The notes under the pieces were generated by a model. That model ran no database searches, was not told the origin of the DNA, and saw only the letters and a list, made by a program, of their open reading frames with translations. 64,000 bases of DNA from Ruania rhizosphaerae (GTDB lineage Bacteria; Actinomycetota; Actinomycetes; Actinomycetales; Beutenbergiaceae): NCBI RefSeq assembly GCF_009805705.1, contig NZ_VSMB01000015.1, positions 1 to 64,000 on the forward strand, given 5' to 3'. A program made the translations under genes and the position numbers. This document shows, piece after piece, positions 1 through 8,123 of the stretch; the first letter of the stretch is position 1, and each line of letters opens with the position of its first letter.

Positions 1-1
1 C

Positions 2-40
2 CAGCAGCCCGTCACCCTGCGCCGGGGTGGCGGGCTGCTG
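2..40. terminator. Hairpin terminator-like element at the window edge
   Basis: A 16-bp stem (2-17 with 25-40, one T-G wobble) closes a 7-nt loop. No T-run follows. It probably ends a plus-strand gene lying left of the window, or the minus-strand gene that stops at 189. The rest of 41-188 shows no gene or motif that I recognise. Confidence 0.5.
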
Positions 41-188
41 TCATGCTCAGACCTCACACGCTTCCGCTAGGGAGCCGCGCAACCCCTCACGGGCCCCACA
101 CACCACCTCGACCCCCTCGAAGCCTCGAGGAGCCACAGGGGGGTGGGGGTGAGCCGACGCGGCAAGGAAGGCTGCCGGACCAGCCGTC

Positions 189-836
189 CTACCGGGCGCG
201 GTCCTTGCGATCTGGACTCCCCTGACCCCTGGCGGGGCGACTCTCGGGCGGCCATGGGCCGCGCGGACGGCGGCGTTCGCCCGTTGGCGCACCCGGCACG
301 TGGTCAGTGTTCTCGGCTCTGCACACGTCGCCATTGTTGTACCTAGCCCAGCGACGGCCATGCACGTCGGTGAACTCGATCCAGCACGGCATGGGCACCA
401 ACTGCCTCGCGGACAACTCCAGTGCATCGCCAGGAGCCAGTTCCGCCCTATGGCCGAGCCCGTGAACTGGCGCTTCCTCACTGATGCCCTCGGTCCATAC
501 CCACAGGTCATGGACGGGGTCGTCACTGCGGTTAGCGACGTGAACCACGACCTGTTGCTCCGTTCGGGTACCCCGGCTGACGTTCGGGTCCACTACCACC
601 ACCGGCTTACTGCCATTCCAGATACCAACCCGGCGCACCTGGGCTTCCAACTCAGCCCGTTCGCGCCGCTCTGCCCGCTTCGCCTGCTCTCGCAGTTGGT
701 CATCCAAATCCCGCTGCGCACGTTCACGGTCAGCCCGCTCGCGGATTCGCTCTCGCCGCTCCAGCAAGTACAGCCCCGCAGGCACCGCCGCCGCCGCGAT
801 GGTGCCGACGGCTGTTGCAACTGCCCACCCATCCAT
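189..836 (-). CDS. Hypothetical protein, one N-terminal membrane helix plus coiled coil
   Basis: 215 aa, function unknown. Residues 4-24 form a hydrophobic helix (WAVATAVGTIAAAAVPAGLY). A highly charged Arg/Glu-rich coiled coil follows to about residue 70, then a roughly 110-residue globular part with a beta-rich look, then an Arg/Pro-rich tail. This architecture is common for accessory, phage- or island-associated proteins, but I recognise no named family. The start codon has no clear Shine-Dalgarno; a short TAGGCTC tandem repeat lies just upstream (about 845-862). It follows the 74-aa gene on the same strand by 46 nt, so the two probably form one transcript. Confidence 0.6.
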   Translation of the reverse strand: MDGWAVATAVGTIAAAAVPAGLYLLERRERIRERADRERAQRDLDDQLREQAKRAERRERAELEAQVRRVGIWNGSKPVVVVDPNVSRGTRTEQQVVVHVANRSDDPVHDLWVWTEGISEEAPVHGLGHRAELAPGDALELSARQLVPMPCWIEFTDVHGRRWARYNNGDVCRAENTDHVPGAPTGERRRPRGPWPPESRPARGQGSPDRKDRAR

Positions 837-882
837 GGTGCAGAGCCTAGAGCCTAGAGCCGCATGGCGAGGGAGGACCGCG

Positions 883-1107
883 TCAGGTGGGCCACGCCTC
901 GGCGATGGCCTCCAGGTCCATCCCCTGCCGTGCCTCCTCGGGGATGAGCATGGTGTGCACCAGCAGCTTCACCAATTGGTCGTCCTGCAGACGCTCGGCC
1001 AGCAGCTCCACGGCTGCCCGCGCGATGAAGGTGTGCTGCTCAGGGCGGTCAAGCCACTCGTACAGAATCTCGTAGTTCACCTCGCGGGCGACGTCTGTAG
1101 TAGTCAT
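883..1107 (-). CDS. Small hypothetical protein (74 aa)
   Basis: A mostly helical, acidic 74-aa protein beginning MTTTDVAREVNYE, not assigned to a family. The inner ATG at 1107 is chosen over the longer frame because GAAAGGAACC lies directly upstream at good spacing. A 14-bp perfect inverted repeat (1119-1132 and 1146-1159) ends at that ribosome-binding site, which suggests an operator or a 5' UTR hairpin that controls translation. It is the first gene of a likely two-gene unit with the 215-aa membrane/coiled-coil protein, and it sits where the rest of a Tad secretion locus would be expected. Confidence 0.6.
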   Translation of the reverse strand: MTTTDVAREVNYEILYEWLDRPEQHTFIARAAVELLAERLQDDQLVKLLVHTMLIPEEARQGMDLEAIAEAWPT

Positions 1108-1118
1108 GGTGGTTCCTT

Positions 1119-1159
1119 TCGGGTTGTGCAGGTGGCCCGTTGCCGCCTGCACAACCCGA
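1119..1159 (-). promoter_or_regulatory. 14-bp inverted repeat upstream of the 74-aa gene
   Basis: TCGGGTTGTGCAGG at 1119-1132 is the exact reverse complement of 1146-1159, with a 13-nt spacer. One arm touches the ribosome-binding site of the gene starting at 1107. It could be a repressor operator or a translation-controlling hairpin; the sequence alone does not decide. Confidence 0.5.
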
Positions 1160-1251
1160 GACTGCACCAACTGCGCGGGCCCGTACAGCGTCTCTTGGAG
1201 ATAGGAGTTTGCCTTGACAGCAAGCCGTTCAGGGCTACCCCGGGCCGCGAT

Positions 1252-1890
1252 TTAATGTGCCTGTTCCGTGCCAGGTGTTGTCGCCCCACTGACGAGCACG
1301 TTCAGCCCGCTGGCTACGGACGCGTGCAGGAACGCGGCGGCCTCGTCCGTGAGTGACCCGAGTCCGACCAGATCGGTCACGCGGCGAGCCCGGACCAGGA
1401 ACTTGCGGATGTTGACCGCCCAATGACGGCGGGTGACATCCGGGATCACGACGTGCAGGCGCTCGCCACCGGGGAGGCTCGCATCCACGAACGGGGTACT
1501 CAGGTCCAGTCGACGCCCAGACGTGCGCAACATGCGCTCGACCAGGTCGCGCACCTCCTCTTCGGTCAGGAGCGTGGTCGTCAGCTCGGGGCGACCACGG
1601 CGAGCCACGAAGACCTGGTTGGGGCCGTTGATCCAGATCTCCTCGACCTCCGGGTCGTCAAGGTAGCGCTGCAGCGGACCCAGCCCTGAGATCGCGTCGT
1701 GGAGCTGCTTGGATGTCAACTCCAGGTCGGCCAGCCGCGGGACCAGCCCACGCATGGACCGGTCCTCGTAGTCTGCGACAGCATCGGCGATGAGTGTGCG
1801 CAGATCGGCATCATCCGCGGCCGGGTCGAGTCCTCGACGGCGGATCAGTTCCCGCACCTCGGACTCCAGCAACGCCGTCCCGTTCGCCAT
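1252..1890 (-). pseudogene. Truncated CpaF/TadA-type secretion ATPase
   Basis: 212 aa that match the N-terminal part of the CpaF/TadA (type II/IV secretion, Flp pilus) ATPases: the helical N terminus, LGPLQRYLDDPEVEEIWING and the conserved 'GERLHVVIP' core. The family then continues from NVLVSG into a P-loop (GGTxxGKTT). Here the reading frame runs NVLVSGATTPGTEQAH and stops, so Walker A, Walker B and the whole catalytic domain are missing. It cannot be an ATPase. None of the usual downstream tad genes (tadB, tadC, flp) follow; two unknown genes take their place. The break looks like a deletion or insertion junction. Start at 1890 is chosen for its GGGGGAG ribosome-binding site. Confidence 0.8.
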
Positions 1891-2085
1891 CACTCCCCCT
1901 CTACGCTCCCGCCGGCACCCGATGACGTTCCCCACACGCTAGCGACTATCCGGATCTCCCGGGTGTGCTTGTGGAAAAGGTCCGTCGAATGGAACGCCCG
2001 TCGCGTCACGGCACGACAGTGACCATGGGTCGCGGGAAGCCGTCTGGGCCGCCCCGCGGTTGCTGGACGGGGAGGGCCCCAGAGT

Positions 2086-2970
2086 TCACACCGGAACGCG
2101 GGCGAGCTTGTCCGGGTTGGCGATCTGGCGGATCGCCCGGATGCTACCCGCGGAGTCGAGATCGACCGCCACCAGATCACGACGCGGCCCCAGCCGCACG
2201 TCGAGGACGGACTCGCCGTTCACGTCCAGAACCGTCACGCTCACCAGCGGAGGTGGGCTCCCGGCCGTGGCCTTCGCGAACACCCCGGCCATGAACCGGG
2301 CGATCCGCTCGCCGCCGTAGATCGGATTCAGGGCTGCACGCACCCGTCCGCCACCGTCGGTCCAGAGGATCGCATCATCGGTCAGCAGGTGCAGGATCTG
2401 GTCGATCTCCCCGGTCTCGATCGCCTGAACGAGCTCGGCGAGTACCGCCGGTGTGGCAGCAGGCGGGATGCTCGCGCGGGAATCGATCCGCAGCCGGCGC
2501 TCGGCACGCGAGATGAGCTGTCGGACGGCGGCCGGGCTCCGCTGAAGGATCTCGGCGATCTCGACGGCGCTCATACCCATCGCGCGGTGCAGGACGAGTG
2601 CTGCCCGCGCTTCCGGGCGGAGCTGCTCGGCCATGTGCAGCAGCGCGATCGAGAGCAGCTCCCGGTCGGCGACGACCTCCTCCGGCAGCCGGTCCGTGGC
2701 GACCGGTTCCGGCAGCCATGGACCGGCGTAGTCCTCCCGCGTGGTGACGACCTGCCGGAGACGGTCGATGGATCGGCGTACACACACCGTGGTCAGCCAC
2801 GCCGGCCAGATGCGGACCGTACCCTCCCGTTCCGCGCGGACCGCCGCCAGGGCAACCTCGGACACCACGTCCTCGGCGAGACCGTAGTCCCCGAGCATCC
2901 GGTAGGCGATGCCTGTCAGGCGGTGCTGCTCACGGCTCCATGCGTCTGCGGCCGGCGAGGCATGGGTCAT
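2086..2970 (-). CDS. ECF41-type (SigJ-like) RNA polymerase sigma factor with SnoaL-like domain
   Basis: 294 aa. Sigma region 2 lies at about residues 15-80 and region 4 at about 115-165 (helix-turn-helix around MSAVEIAEILQRSPAAVRQL). A C-terminal SnoaL/NTF2-like domain follows, with the two hallmarks of the ECF41 group: a DGGG motif and NPDKL close to the C terminus. In that group the extension replaces a classical anti-sigma factor and modulates activity. The gene follows the carboxymuconolactone-decarboxylase-like gene by 30 nt on the same strand; this linkage is itself typical of ECF41. An alternative GTG start is at 2991. A TACCGT -10-like box seven bases before the ATG hints at an additional leaderless transcript. 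Confidence 0.88.
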   Translation of the reverse strand: MTHASPAADAWSREQHRLTGIAYRMLGDYGLAEDVVSEVALAAVRAEREGTVRIWPAWLTTVCVRRSIDRLRQVVTTREDYAGPWLPEPVATDRLPEEVVADRELLSIALLHMAEQLRPEARAALVLHRAMGMSAVEIAEILQRSPAAVRQLISRAERRLRIDSRASIPPAATPAVLAELVQAIETGEIDQILHLLTDDAILWTDGGGRVRAALNPIYGGERIARFMAGVFAKATAGSPPPLVSVTVLDVNGESVLDVRLGPRRDLVAVDLDSAGSIRAIRQIANPDKLARVPV

Positions 2971-3000
2971 GCAGGCCACGGTACTGCGCACCTGCCGGGC

Positions 3001-3459
3001 TCATTCCACCGGGTGCTTGGCGTCGACCGGAGGTGCCATCTCGGTGGCGATGGCTAGCCGGTTCCAGACGTTGATCGTGGCGATGGCGAAGACGATCCCG
3101 CCGAGCTCGCCCTCATCGAAGTGCGCGGCCGCATTCGCCCAGATCTCATCGGTGACCGTGTCCGGACCCAAGCGGGTCACGGCGTCGGTCAGTGCGAGCA
3201 CCGCTCGCTCACGGTCGTCGAACAAGGTGGGTGAGTGCTCCCAGGCGGAGACGGCGAAGAGCTTGCGAACCGGGATGGAGCGCTGGCGACCGTCGGTGGC
3301 ATGCATGTCGACGCAGTAGCCGCAGCCGTTCAGGACCGAGGCGCGCAGTTTGATCAGGTCATACAGCACCGGGTCGACGGCCTTACGGGCGTAGCCTTCC
3401 AGGCCGATCACAGCCGCATAGCCGAGCTTGTTCGTCCGCGCCAGGTCGAGACGGGTCAT
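3001..3459 (-). CDS. Carboxymuconolactone decarboxylase / AhpD-like protein
   Basis: 152 aa of the CMD family, which includes AhpD-type alkylhydroperoxidases. The redox/proton-relay motif NGCGYCVDMH gives C46, C49 and H53, the usual CxxCxxxH arrangement. Such proteins are cytosolic and are generally linked to peroxide or thiol stress; the actual substrate is unknown. The start at 3459 is supported by GAGAGGAACTGC just upstream; the longer frames have no ribosome-binding site. It heads an operon with the ECF41 sigma factor, and an ECF41-like promoter lies 48-74 bases upstream, so the sigma factor probably drives its own operon. Confidence 0.85.
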   Translation of the reverse strand: MTRLDLARTNKLGYAAVIGLEGYARKAVDPVLYDLIKLRASVLNGCGYCVDMHATDGRQRSIPVRKLFAVSAWEHSPTLFDDRERAVLALTDAVTRLGPDTVTDEIWANAAAHFDEGELGGIVFAIATINVWNRLAIATEMAPPVDAKHPVE

Positions 3460-3494
3460 GGCAGTTCCTCTCATCGTTGGTGCCACGTGGTGGT

Positions 3495-3509
3495 GACACC
3501 TGAGGTGTC
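3495..3509. promoter_or_regulatory. Palindrome overlapping the ECF41-like -10 region
   Basis: GACACC-TGA-GGTGTC is a perfect 6-bp inverted repeat. It overlaps the -10 element and the expected start of transcription of the CMD-sigma operon, a position where a repressor would block initiation. Protein binding is inferred. Confidence 0.4.
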
Positions 3510-3533
3510 GGAGGAGAGGGCCGGAGTGTGACA
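3507..3533 (-). promoter_or_regulatory. Putative ECF41-dependent promoter
   Basis: On the minus strand TGTCACA (3527-3533) is followed by exactly 16 bases and CGAC (3507-3510). From memory, ECF41 promoters read TGTCACA-N16-CGTC, so this differs at one position. It lies about 50 bases upstream of the CMD-like gene whose operon encodes the ECF41 factor. Confidence 0.6.
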
Positions 3534-3597
3534 GTGACATGGGTGCCAGGGCTCGACATGGGTGCGAGATCGCTGAGCGCTCGGCTGCGGACGCTAC

Positions 3598-3636
3598 GCG
3601 GTGATGAGCAGTCACGTACTGACTGCTCATCACCGC
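3598..3636. repeat. 17-bp perfect inverted repeat between divergent genes
   Basis: GCGGTGATGAGCAGTCA (3598-3614) and its exact reverse complement (3620-3636) flank the 5-nt loop CGTAC. No T-run follows on either strand. It lies between the divergent CMD-sigma and ROK operons, where no terminator is needed, so an operator, an insulating hairpin or a cruciform are possible. Apart from the elements listed, 3460-3783 holds nothing that I can identify. Confidence 0.6.
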
Positions 3637-3724
3637 ACAGCACCTCATTCGGTACGACTTCCACTCCTGGGCGCTCTGGAACTCTGATTGACGAGCCCTC
3701 GCACGTCCACCACACCCCCACCGC

Positions 3725-3754
3725 TTGACCGCACCGGACACATCTGCCTACTCT
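3725..3754 (+). promoter_or_regulatory. Sigma70-like promoter of the sugar-uptake locus
   Basis: TTGACC (3725-3730), an 18-bp spacer and TACTCT (3749-3754) precede the ROK gene start by about 30 bases. Just downstream, CTTCAC (3757-3762) and GTGAAG (3777-3782) form an inverted repeat around TTAACAAAG, which could be the operator of the ROK protein itself. Confidence 0.5.
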
Positions 3755-3783
3755 TTCTTCACCACTTAACAAAGGAGTGAAGA

Positions 3784-5028
3784 TTGGCTCGGACGGCGGC
3801 ACGCACCGATGTGACCCGCTCAGCGGTGCTCGCACACATCGGCGCCCACGGACCCACGTCCCGCGCTGAACTGGCGCGTGCGCTGAGCGTCTCCCCCGCG
3901 CTCATCACCGGTGCGACCAAGCGGCTCATCACCGACGGCCTGCTCACCGAACTGGACCACTCCCCCTCACAGGGGGGACGCCCGGCCCGGCTGCTCGGGC
4001 TGGCGGCCGAGAGCGGGCGCGCGATCGGGATCAAGGTGGTGGCCGACCACATCACCCTCGTCGAGGTCGGTATCGACGGCACCGTCCACCGGTCCGCCAC
4101 GCGCCCCTACGACGCCGCGGTCGGAACGGCGCTCAGCGACCTGGCCACCATCACCGTGTCGTTCATCGCCGAGTGCGCCCCCGGCCCGCTGCTCGGCATC
4201 GGCGTCGGCGTACCCGGCACCGTCGACGAGCAGGACGCCGGCACCGTCGACTCCACCCAGCTCGGCTGGGTGCGCGTGCCGGTCGGAGACACCCTTCGCC
4301 GGGCGGTCGACCTGCCGGTCCTGGTCGAGAACAACGTCAACGCCCTCGCCATGGCCGAAGCGCTCTACGGCAGCGGCCGCGGTCTGGGTCACGCCCTCGT
4401 GGTCACCATCGGTACCGGTGTCGGTGCCGGCCTCATCACCGACGGCGACGTGCTGCGCGGCTGGCGCGGAGGTGCCGGCGAGCTGGGCCACATGCCCGTC
4501 CTGACCGACGGGCCGGCGTGCGTGTGCGGGAGCACCGGCTGCCTGGAAACCCTGATCAGCGAACGCGCCCTGCTGCGCCGGGCCGCCACCGAAGGCGTCC
4601 TGCCCGACGACTCCGGTATCGAGGCCTTACACGCCAGCGCCAACTCCGGCGACCCGATCGCCGTGGACATCTACCGCAGCGCCGGCACCCACCTCGGCCG
4701 CACCCTCGCCGGGGTCGTCAACCTGCTCGACCCGGAGGCCGTGATCGTGCTCGGTGAAGGCGTCACGGCCTGGGCGCATTGGCAGGCCGGATTCGAACCC
4801 GCCTTCCGCGCCGCTCTCATCCCGCACACCCGCCACGTGCCCGTCACCGTCGAGACGTGGCAGGACGACCGGTGGGCCCAGGGTGCTGCAGCCCTGGTGC
4901 TGTCCACCCCATTCGACGCCGTCGGCCGTTCCGGTGAGCAGGGTCGCCTTGTCCGCGAGCGCCTCGCCATCGGCGAGGCACCTGCCGGCGCAGCGAGTAC
5001 AGCCGGCCCCGCCGGGAACGGAGCGTGA
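3784..5028 (+). CDS. ROK-family transcriptional regulator (NagC/XylR type)
   Basis: 414 aa. Residues 1-60 form a winged helix-turn-helix (SRAELARALSVSPALITGAT); the remainder is a ROK sugar-kinase fold with a DGxxP-like GVGVPGTVDE segment, GTGVGAG and the zinc motif CVCGSTGCLE. Such proteins usually repress an adjacent sugar operon and are released by a sugar or sugar phosphate. The start is TTG at 3784, justified by AAAGGAG six bases upstream. It is the first gene of the ABC transporter/GH15/GH31 locus, with 4 bases to the next gene, so it is cotranscribed with and probably controls that operon. The inducer is unknown. Confidence 0.9.
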   Translation: MARTAARTDVTRSAVLAHIGAHGPTSRAELARALSVSPALITGATKRLITDGLLTELDHSPSQGGRPARLLGLAAESGRAIGIKVVADHITLVEVGIDGTVHRSATRPYDAAVGTALSDLATITVSFIAECAPGPLLGIGVGVPGTVDEQDAGTVDSTQLGWVRVPVGDTLRRAVDLPVLVENNVNALAMAEALYGSGRGLGHALVVTIGTGVGAGLITDGDVLRGWRGGAGELGHMPVLTDGPACVCGSTGCLETLISERALLRRAATEGVLPDDSGIEALHASANSGDPIAVDIYRSAGTHLGRTLAGVVNLLDPEAVIVLGEGVTAWAHWQAGFEPAFRAALIPHTRHVPVTVETWQDDRWAQGAAALVLSTPFDAVGRSGEQGRLVRERLAIGEAPAGAASTAGPAGNGA

Positions 5029-5032
5029 AGCG

Positions 5033-5977
5033 ATGACTGCACCCTCCGCCGTCGGGATCTCGCGCACCACGCGCCCACTCGCGCCGCCTCGGCGCACCAG
5101 GCGCGGCAGCCGGCTGCGCTACACCCTGACCGTGCTGGCGTTCCTGCTGCCCAGCGCCCTGCCGCTGCTGGCATTCACCATCTACCCGATGATCGGGGCG
5201 TTCTGGACAAGCCTGCACTCGTGGAACCTGATCGGGGTGATGGAGTGGGTCGGGCTGGAGAACTACACCACCCTGCTCACCGATGACGCGACGAGGCGAG
5301 TGTTCGCGAACACGCTGTACTACGTCGTCGGATATCTGCCGCTGGTCTACATCGGTGGACTTGCCCTGGCGCTGGCCCTGAACAGCCTCATCCCGGCCCG
5401 GAACCTGCTGCGCGGGATCTACTTCCTGCCGGTGGTCACCAGCTGGATCGTGGTGGCGCTGGTGTGGCGGTGGCTGCTGAACCCGTCGGTGGGCGTGGTG
5501 AACGCGATGCTCGGCGGGCTGGGGATCGACGGGCCCGGCTGGTGGACCGACCCGTACTGGGCGATGCCCTCGATCATCCTCGCCTCGGCGTGGAAGGACC
5601 TCGGGTTCGTGATGATCATCCTGCTCGCGGGCCTGCAGGCGATCCCCACGGACGTGCAGGAGGCGGCCATGATCGACGGCGCCGGGCGATTCCGGCGCCT
5701 GCTGAACATCACCCTGCCGCTGCTATCTCCCTCCACCTTCTTCGTGGTGGTCATCTCCCTGATCAACGGCTTCCAGGTGTTCGACCAGGTGTATGCGATG
5801 ACCGGGGGCGGGCCGGCCGGCTCCAGCACCGTGGTGGTGCAGCAGATCTATGACCTGACGTTCCGGTACAGCTCGGCCGGCGAGGCTTCGGCACTCTCCT
5901 GGCTGCTGTTCCTGCTGGTGCTCGCCGTGACGGTGATCCAGCTGATCGGACAACGGAGGTGGGTGACCTATGCCTGA
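5033..5977 (+). CDS. Sugar ABC transporter permease (MalF/UgpA type)
   Basis: 314 aa, six predicted transmembrane helices after a charged 30-residue cytosolic N terminus. The EAA loop that docks onto the ATPase reads EAAMIDGAGRFRRLLNITLP. It forms the membrane channel with the next gene and takes sugar from the binding lipoprotein encoded third. No ATPase is encoded here, so the pair probably uses a shared MsiK-type ATPase from elsewhere in the chromosome, as is common in actinobacteria. The start at ATG 5033 lies 4 bases after the ROK stop; the upstream in-frame part is a shadow of the ROK gene. Confidence 0.93.
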   Translation: MTAPSAVGISRTTRPLAPPRRTRRGSRLRYTLTVLAFLLPSALPLLAFTIYPMIGAFWTSLHSWNLIGVMEWVGLENYTTLLTDDATRRVFANTLYYVVGYLPLVYIGGLALALALNSLIPARNLLRGIYFLPVVTSWIVVALVWRWLLNPSVGVVNAMLGGLGIDGPGWWTDPYWAMPSIILASAWKDLGFVMIILLAGLQAIPTDVQEAAMIDGAGRFRRLLNITLPLLSPSTFFVVVISLINGFQVFDQVYAMTGGGPAGSSTVVVQQIYDLTFRYSSAGEASALSWLLFLLVLAVTVIQLIGQRRWVTYA

Positions 5978-6785
5978 GCGCATCCGCCGCATCCTGCTGA
6001 CCGCCGTGGTGGCCCTCGGCGCACTGGTGATGTTCTTCCCGTTCGCGTGGACAGTCAGTACCTCCCTCTCCCCCGGTGTCGGACTCGATGCCACCCCGCA
6101 GCTCATCCCGGATGACCCGACCCTGGCGGCCTACCGCGAGCTGTTCGCGAACACCCCGTTCGCACGCGTGATCGCCAACTCCCTCGGTCTGGCCATCACG
6201 ACGACGGCCCTTCAGCTGACCACGAGCTCCCTGGCCGGCTACGCCTTCAGCAGGCTGGCCTTCCCGGGGCGCGGCCTGGTCTTCGGGCTGTACCTGGCCA
6301 CGATGATGATCCCGATCCAGGTGCTGATCGTGCCGTTGTTCGTGCAGATGCGCAGCCTCGGCCTGGTGGACACCTACCTCGGTGTGCTGCTTCCCGGGGT
6401 GGCCAGCGCGTTCGGGGTGTTCCTGCTGCGGCAGGCGATGAACTCCGTGCCCCGGGAGCTGGACGAGGCCGCCACCATCGACGGCGCCGGACACTTCCGC
6501 ATCTTCGCCCGCCTGGTGCTCCCGCTCGTGGGGCCCGCCCTGGCGAGCCTCGCGGTCTTCGCATTCATGAGCAGCTGGAACGGCTTCCTGTGGCCGCTGA
6601 TCATCCTGCGCTCCGAACACCTGCAGACCCTGCCGCTGGCACTGGCCGGGCTGCAGGGGCAGTACACCACCCAATGGGACGTGATGATGGCCGGCTCGGT
6701 CGTCAGCGTGCTCCCCATGCTCGCCCTCTACCTGTTCGCCCAGAAGTACGTCATCCAAGGCGTCGCGGGCACCGGACTGAAATGA
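5970..6785 (+). CDS. Sugar ABC transporter permease (MalG/UgpE type)
   Basis: 271 aa, six predicted membrane helices. The EAA loop reads EAATIDGAGHFRIFARLVLP, and the C terminus ends in the short QKYVIQG-type segment typical of MalG-like subunits. It overlaps the preceding permease by 8 nt, which indicates translational coupling and a heterodimeric channel. The cognate binding protein follows after 43 nt. Confidence 0.93.
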   Translation: MPERIRRILLTAVVALGALVMFFPFAWTVSTSLSPGVGLDATPQLIPDDPTLAAYRELFANTPFARVIANSLGLAITTTALQLTTSSLAGYAFSRLAFPGRGLVFGLYLATMMIPIQVLIVPLFVQMRSLGLVDTYLGVLLPGVASAFGVFLLRQAMNSVPRELDEAATIDGAGHFRIFARLVLPLVGPALASLAVFAFMSSWNGFLWPLIILRSEHLQTLPLALAGLQGQYTTQWDVMMAGSVVSVLPMLALYLFAQKYVIQGVAGTGLK

Positions 6786-6828
6786 CACCTACCCCCTGCC
6801 TCACCCTGAAGAATCGAAGGAGATCCTC

Positions 6829-8103
6829 ATGACCCGCACCCGCTGGATGGCCGGCGCCGGCATCGCTGCCGCGCTCGGCCTGACCCTGACCGCCTGTGTC
6901 TCAGGCAGCACAGACGACCCCGCCACCGAGCCTGCCGGCACCACCGACGATGGCCCGGTGACGATCACGTACACCAACTTCATCTCCGCCGGTGGCAACG
7001 AGGAGAACCTCGACACCATCGTGGATGCGTTCGAGGCCGAGCACGAGAACATCACCGTGGAGGTGACCACACTCCCCTACGCGGACTACTTCACGGCACT
7101 GCAGACCGACCTGGCCGGCGGCACCGTGGCCGACGTCTTCGACATCGAGTTCGCGAACTACGCCTCCTACCAGGCCAGCGGGGTGCTCGCCCCGCTGGCG
7201 GACGTCGACACCAGCGTCTACCAGACCTCCCTCGCCGAGGCCTACGCCACCGACGGTACGCAGTACGCCCTGCCCAGCTCGTTCTCGAACGTGGTGTTGT
7301 TCTACAACAAGGACCTCTTCGACGCCGCCGGCCTGGACTACCCCACCGCTGACTGGACGTGGGAGGACGAGCGAGCAGCCGCCGAGGCACTCACGGACGC
7401 CGACGCCGGGGTGTGGGGCGACTACCAACCGATCAGCTACCACGAGTATTACAAGGCCGTGGCGCAGGCCGGTGGGCAGTTCTTGAATGAGGACGGCACT
7501 GCGGTCGCCTTCAACTCGCCCGAGGGAATCGCCGCCGCCGAGTGGCTCGTGAACAAGTCCGGCACCACGATGCCCACAGCCGAACAGGGCGCCGGCACGC
7601 CCGACTTCGACAGCGGGCTGTTCGCAGGCGGCGAGTTGGCCATGTGGCACACAGGCATCTGGATGTTCGGCGCCCTCGCCGAGGCCGACTTCGCCTGGGA
7701 CATTGCCGTCGAGCCCGGTGACGCCCAGCAGGCGAGTGCCCTGTTCTCCAACGCCGTGGGCGTCTCGGCCTCCTCCGAGAACCAGGCCGCTGCCGCGGAG
7801 TTCGCCCAGTTCCTCACCAGCTCACCCACCACCGTGGACGTGCGCCTGGAGTCAGGCTGGGAGCTGCCCCCGATCGCCGATCAGGCCCAGCTGGACACCT
7901 ACCTCCAGCAGGAGAACCCGGCGAACCGGCAGGCCGTGTTCGACTCCCTCGACCAGGTGGCACTCGCCCCCTCCATCGGTGACGGTCAGGCCGAGATGCA
8001 GGACATCGTCACCGAAGAACTCACCGAGGCCGCGGCCGGGCGCACGAGCGTCGAGGAGGCACTGGCCTCGGCCGAGGAACGCGTGAACGCCCTCCTCGGC
8101 TGA
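6829..8103 (+). CDS. Sugar ABC transporter substrate-binding lipoprotein
   Basis: 424 aa, family 1 extracellular solute-binding protein. The N terminus has a short basic stretch, a hydrophobic helix and the lipobox LTAC, so the mature protein should be lipid-anchored through that cysteine outside the membrane. The mature chain starts with an acidic Ser/Thr/Asp-rich linker and then the two-lobed binding fold. GAAGGAG precedes the ATG. The neighbours (GH15 and GH31 without signal peptides) suggest that the ligand is an alpha-glucose oligosaccharide such as isomaltose or a related (possibly cyclic) alpha-glucan; this is inference. Confidence 0.93.
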   Translation: MTRTRWMAGAGIAAALGLTLTACVSGSTDDPATEPAGTTDDGPVTITYTNFISAGGNEENLDTIVDAFEAEHENITVEVTTLPYADYFTALQTDLAGGTVADVFDIEFANYASYQASGVLAPLADVDTSVYQTSLAEAYATDGTQYALPSSFSNVVLFYNKDLFDAAGLDYPTADWTWEDERAAAEALTDADAGVWGDYQPISYHEYYKAVAQAGGQFLNEDGTAVAFNSPEGIAAAEWLVNKSGTTMPTAEQGAGTPDFDSGLFAGGELAMWHTGIWMFGALAEADFAWDIAVEPGDAQQASALFSNAVGVSASSENQAAAAEFAQFLTSSPTTVDVRLESGWELPPIADQAQLDTYLQQENPANRQAVFDSLDQVALAPSIGDGQAEMQDIVTEELTEAAAGRTSVEEALASAEERVNALLG

Positions 8104-8123
8104 CCCCGCCCGTACCGACCCGA

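Noticed and set aside
3001-3741. A 246-aa version of the CMD-like protein
   Set aside because: The first 94 codons cross the ECF41-like promoter and the palindrome and have no family similarity; the proper ribosome-binding site is at 3459.
5763-6788. Long minus-strand open frame opposite the permease genes
   Set aside because: His/Gln/Arg-rich composition without any domain, a typical antisense shadow in GC-rich DNA. The same holds for similar long antisense frames at 10042-11361, 18029-19123, 20727-21938, 26571-28091, 40736-41950 and 52575-54353.
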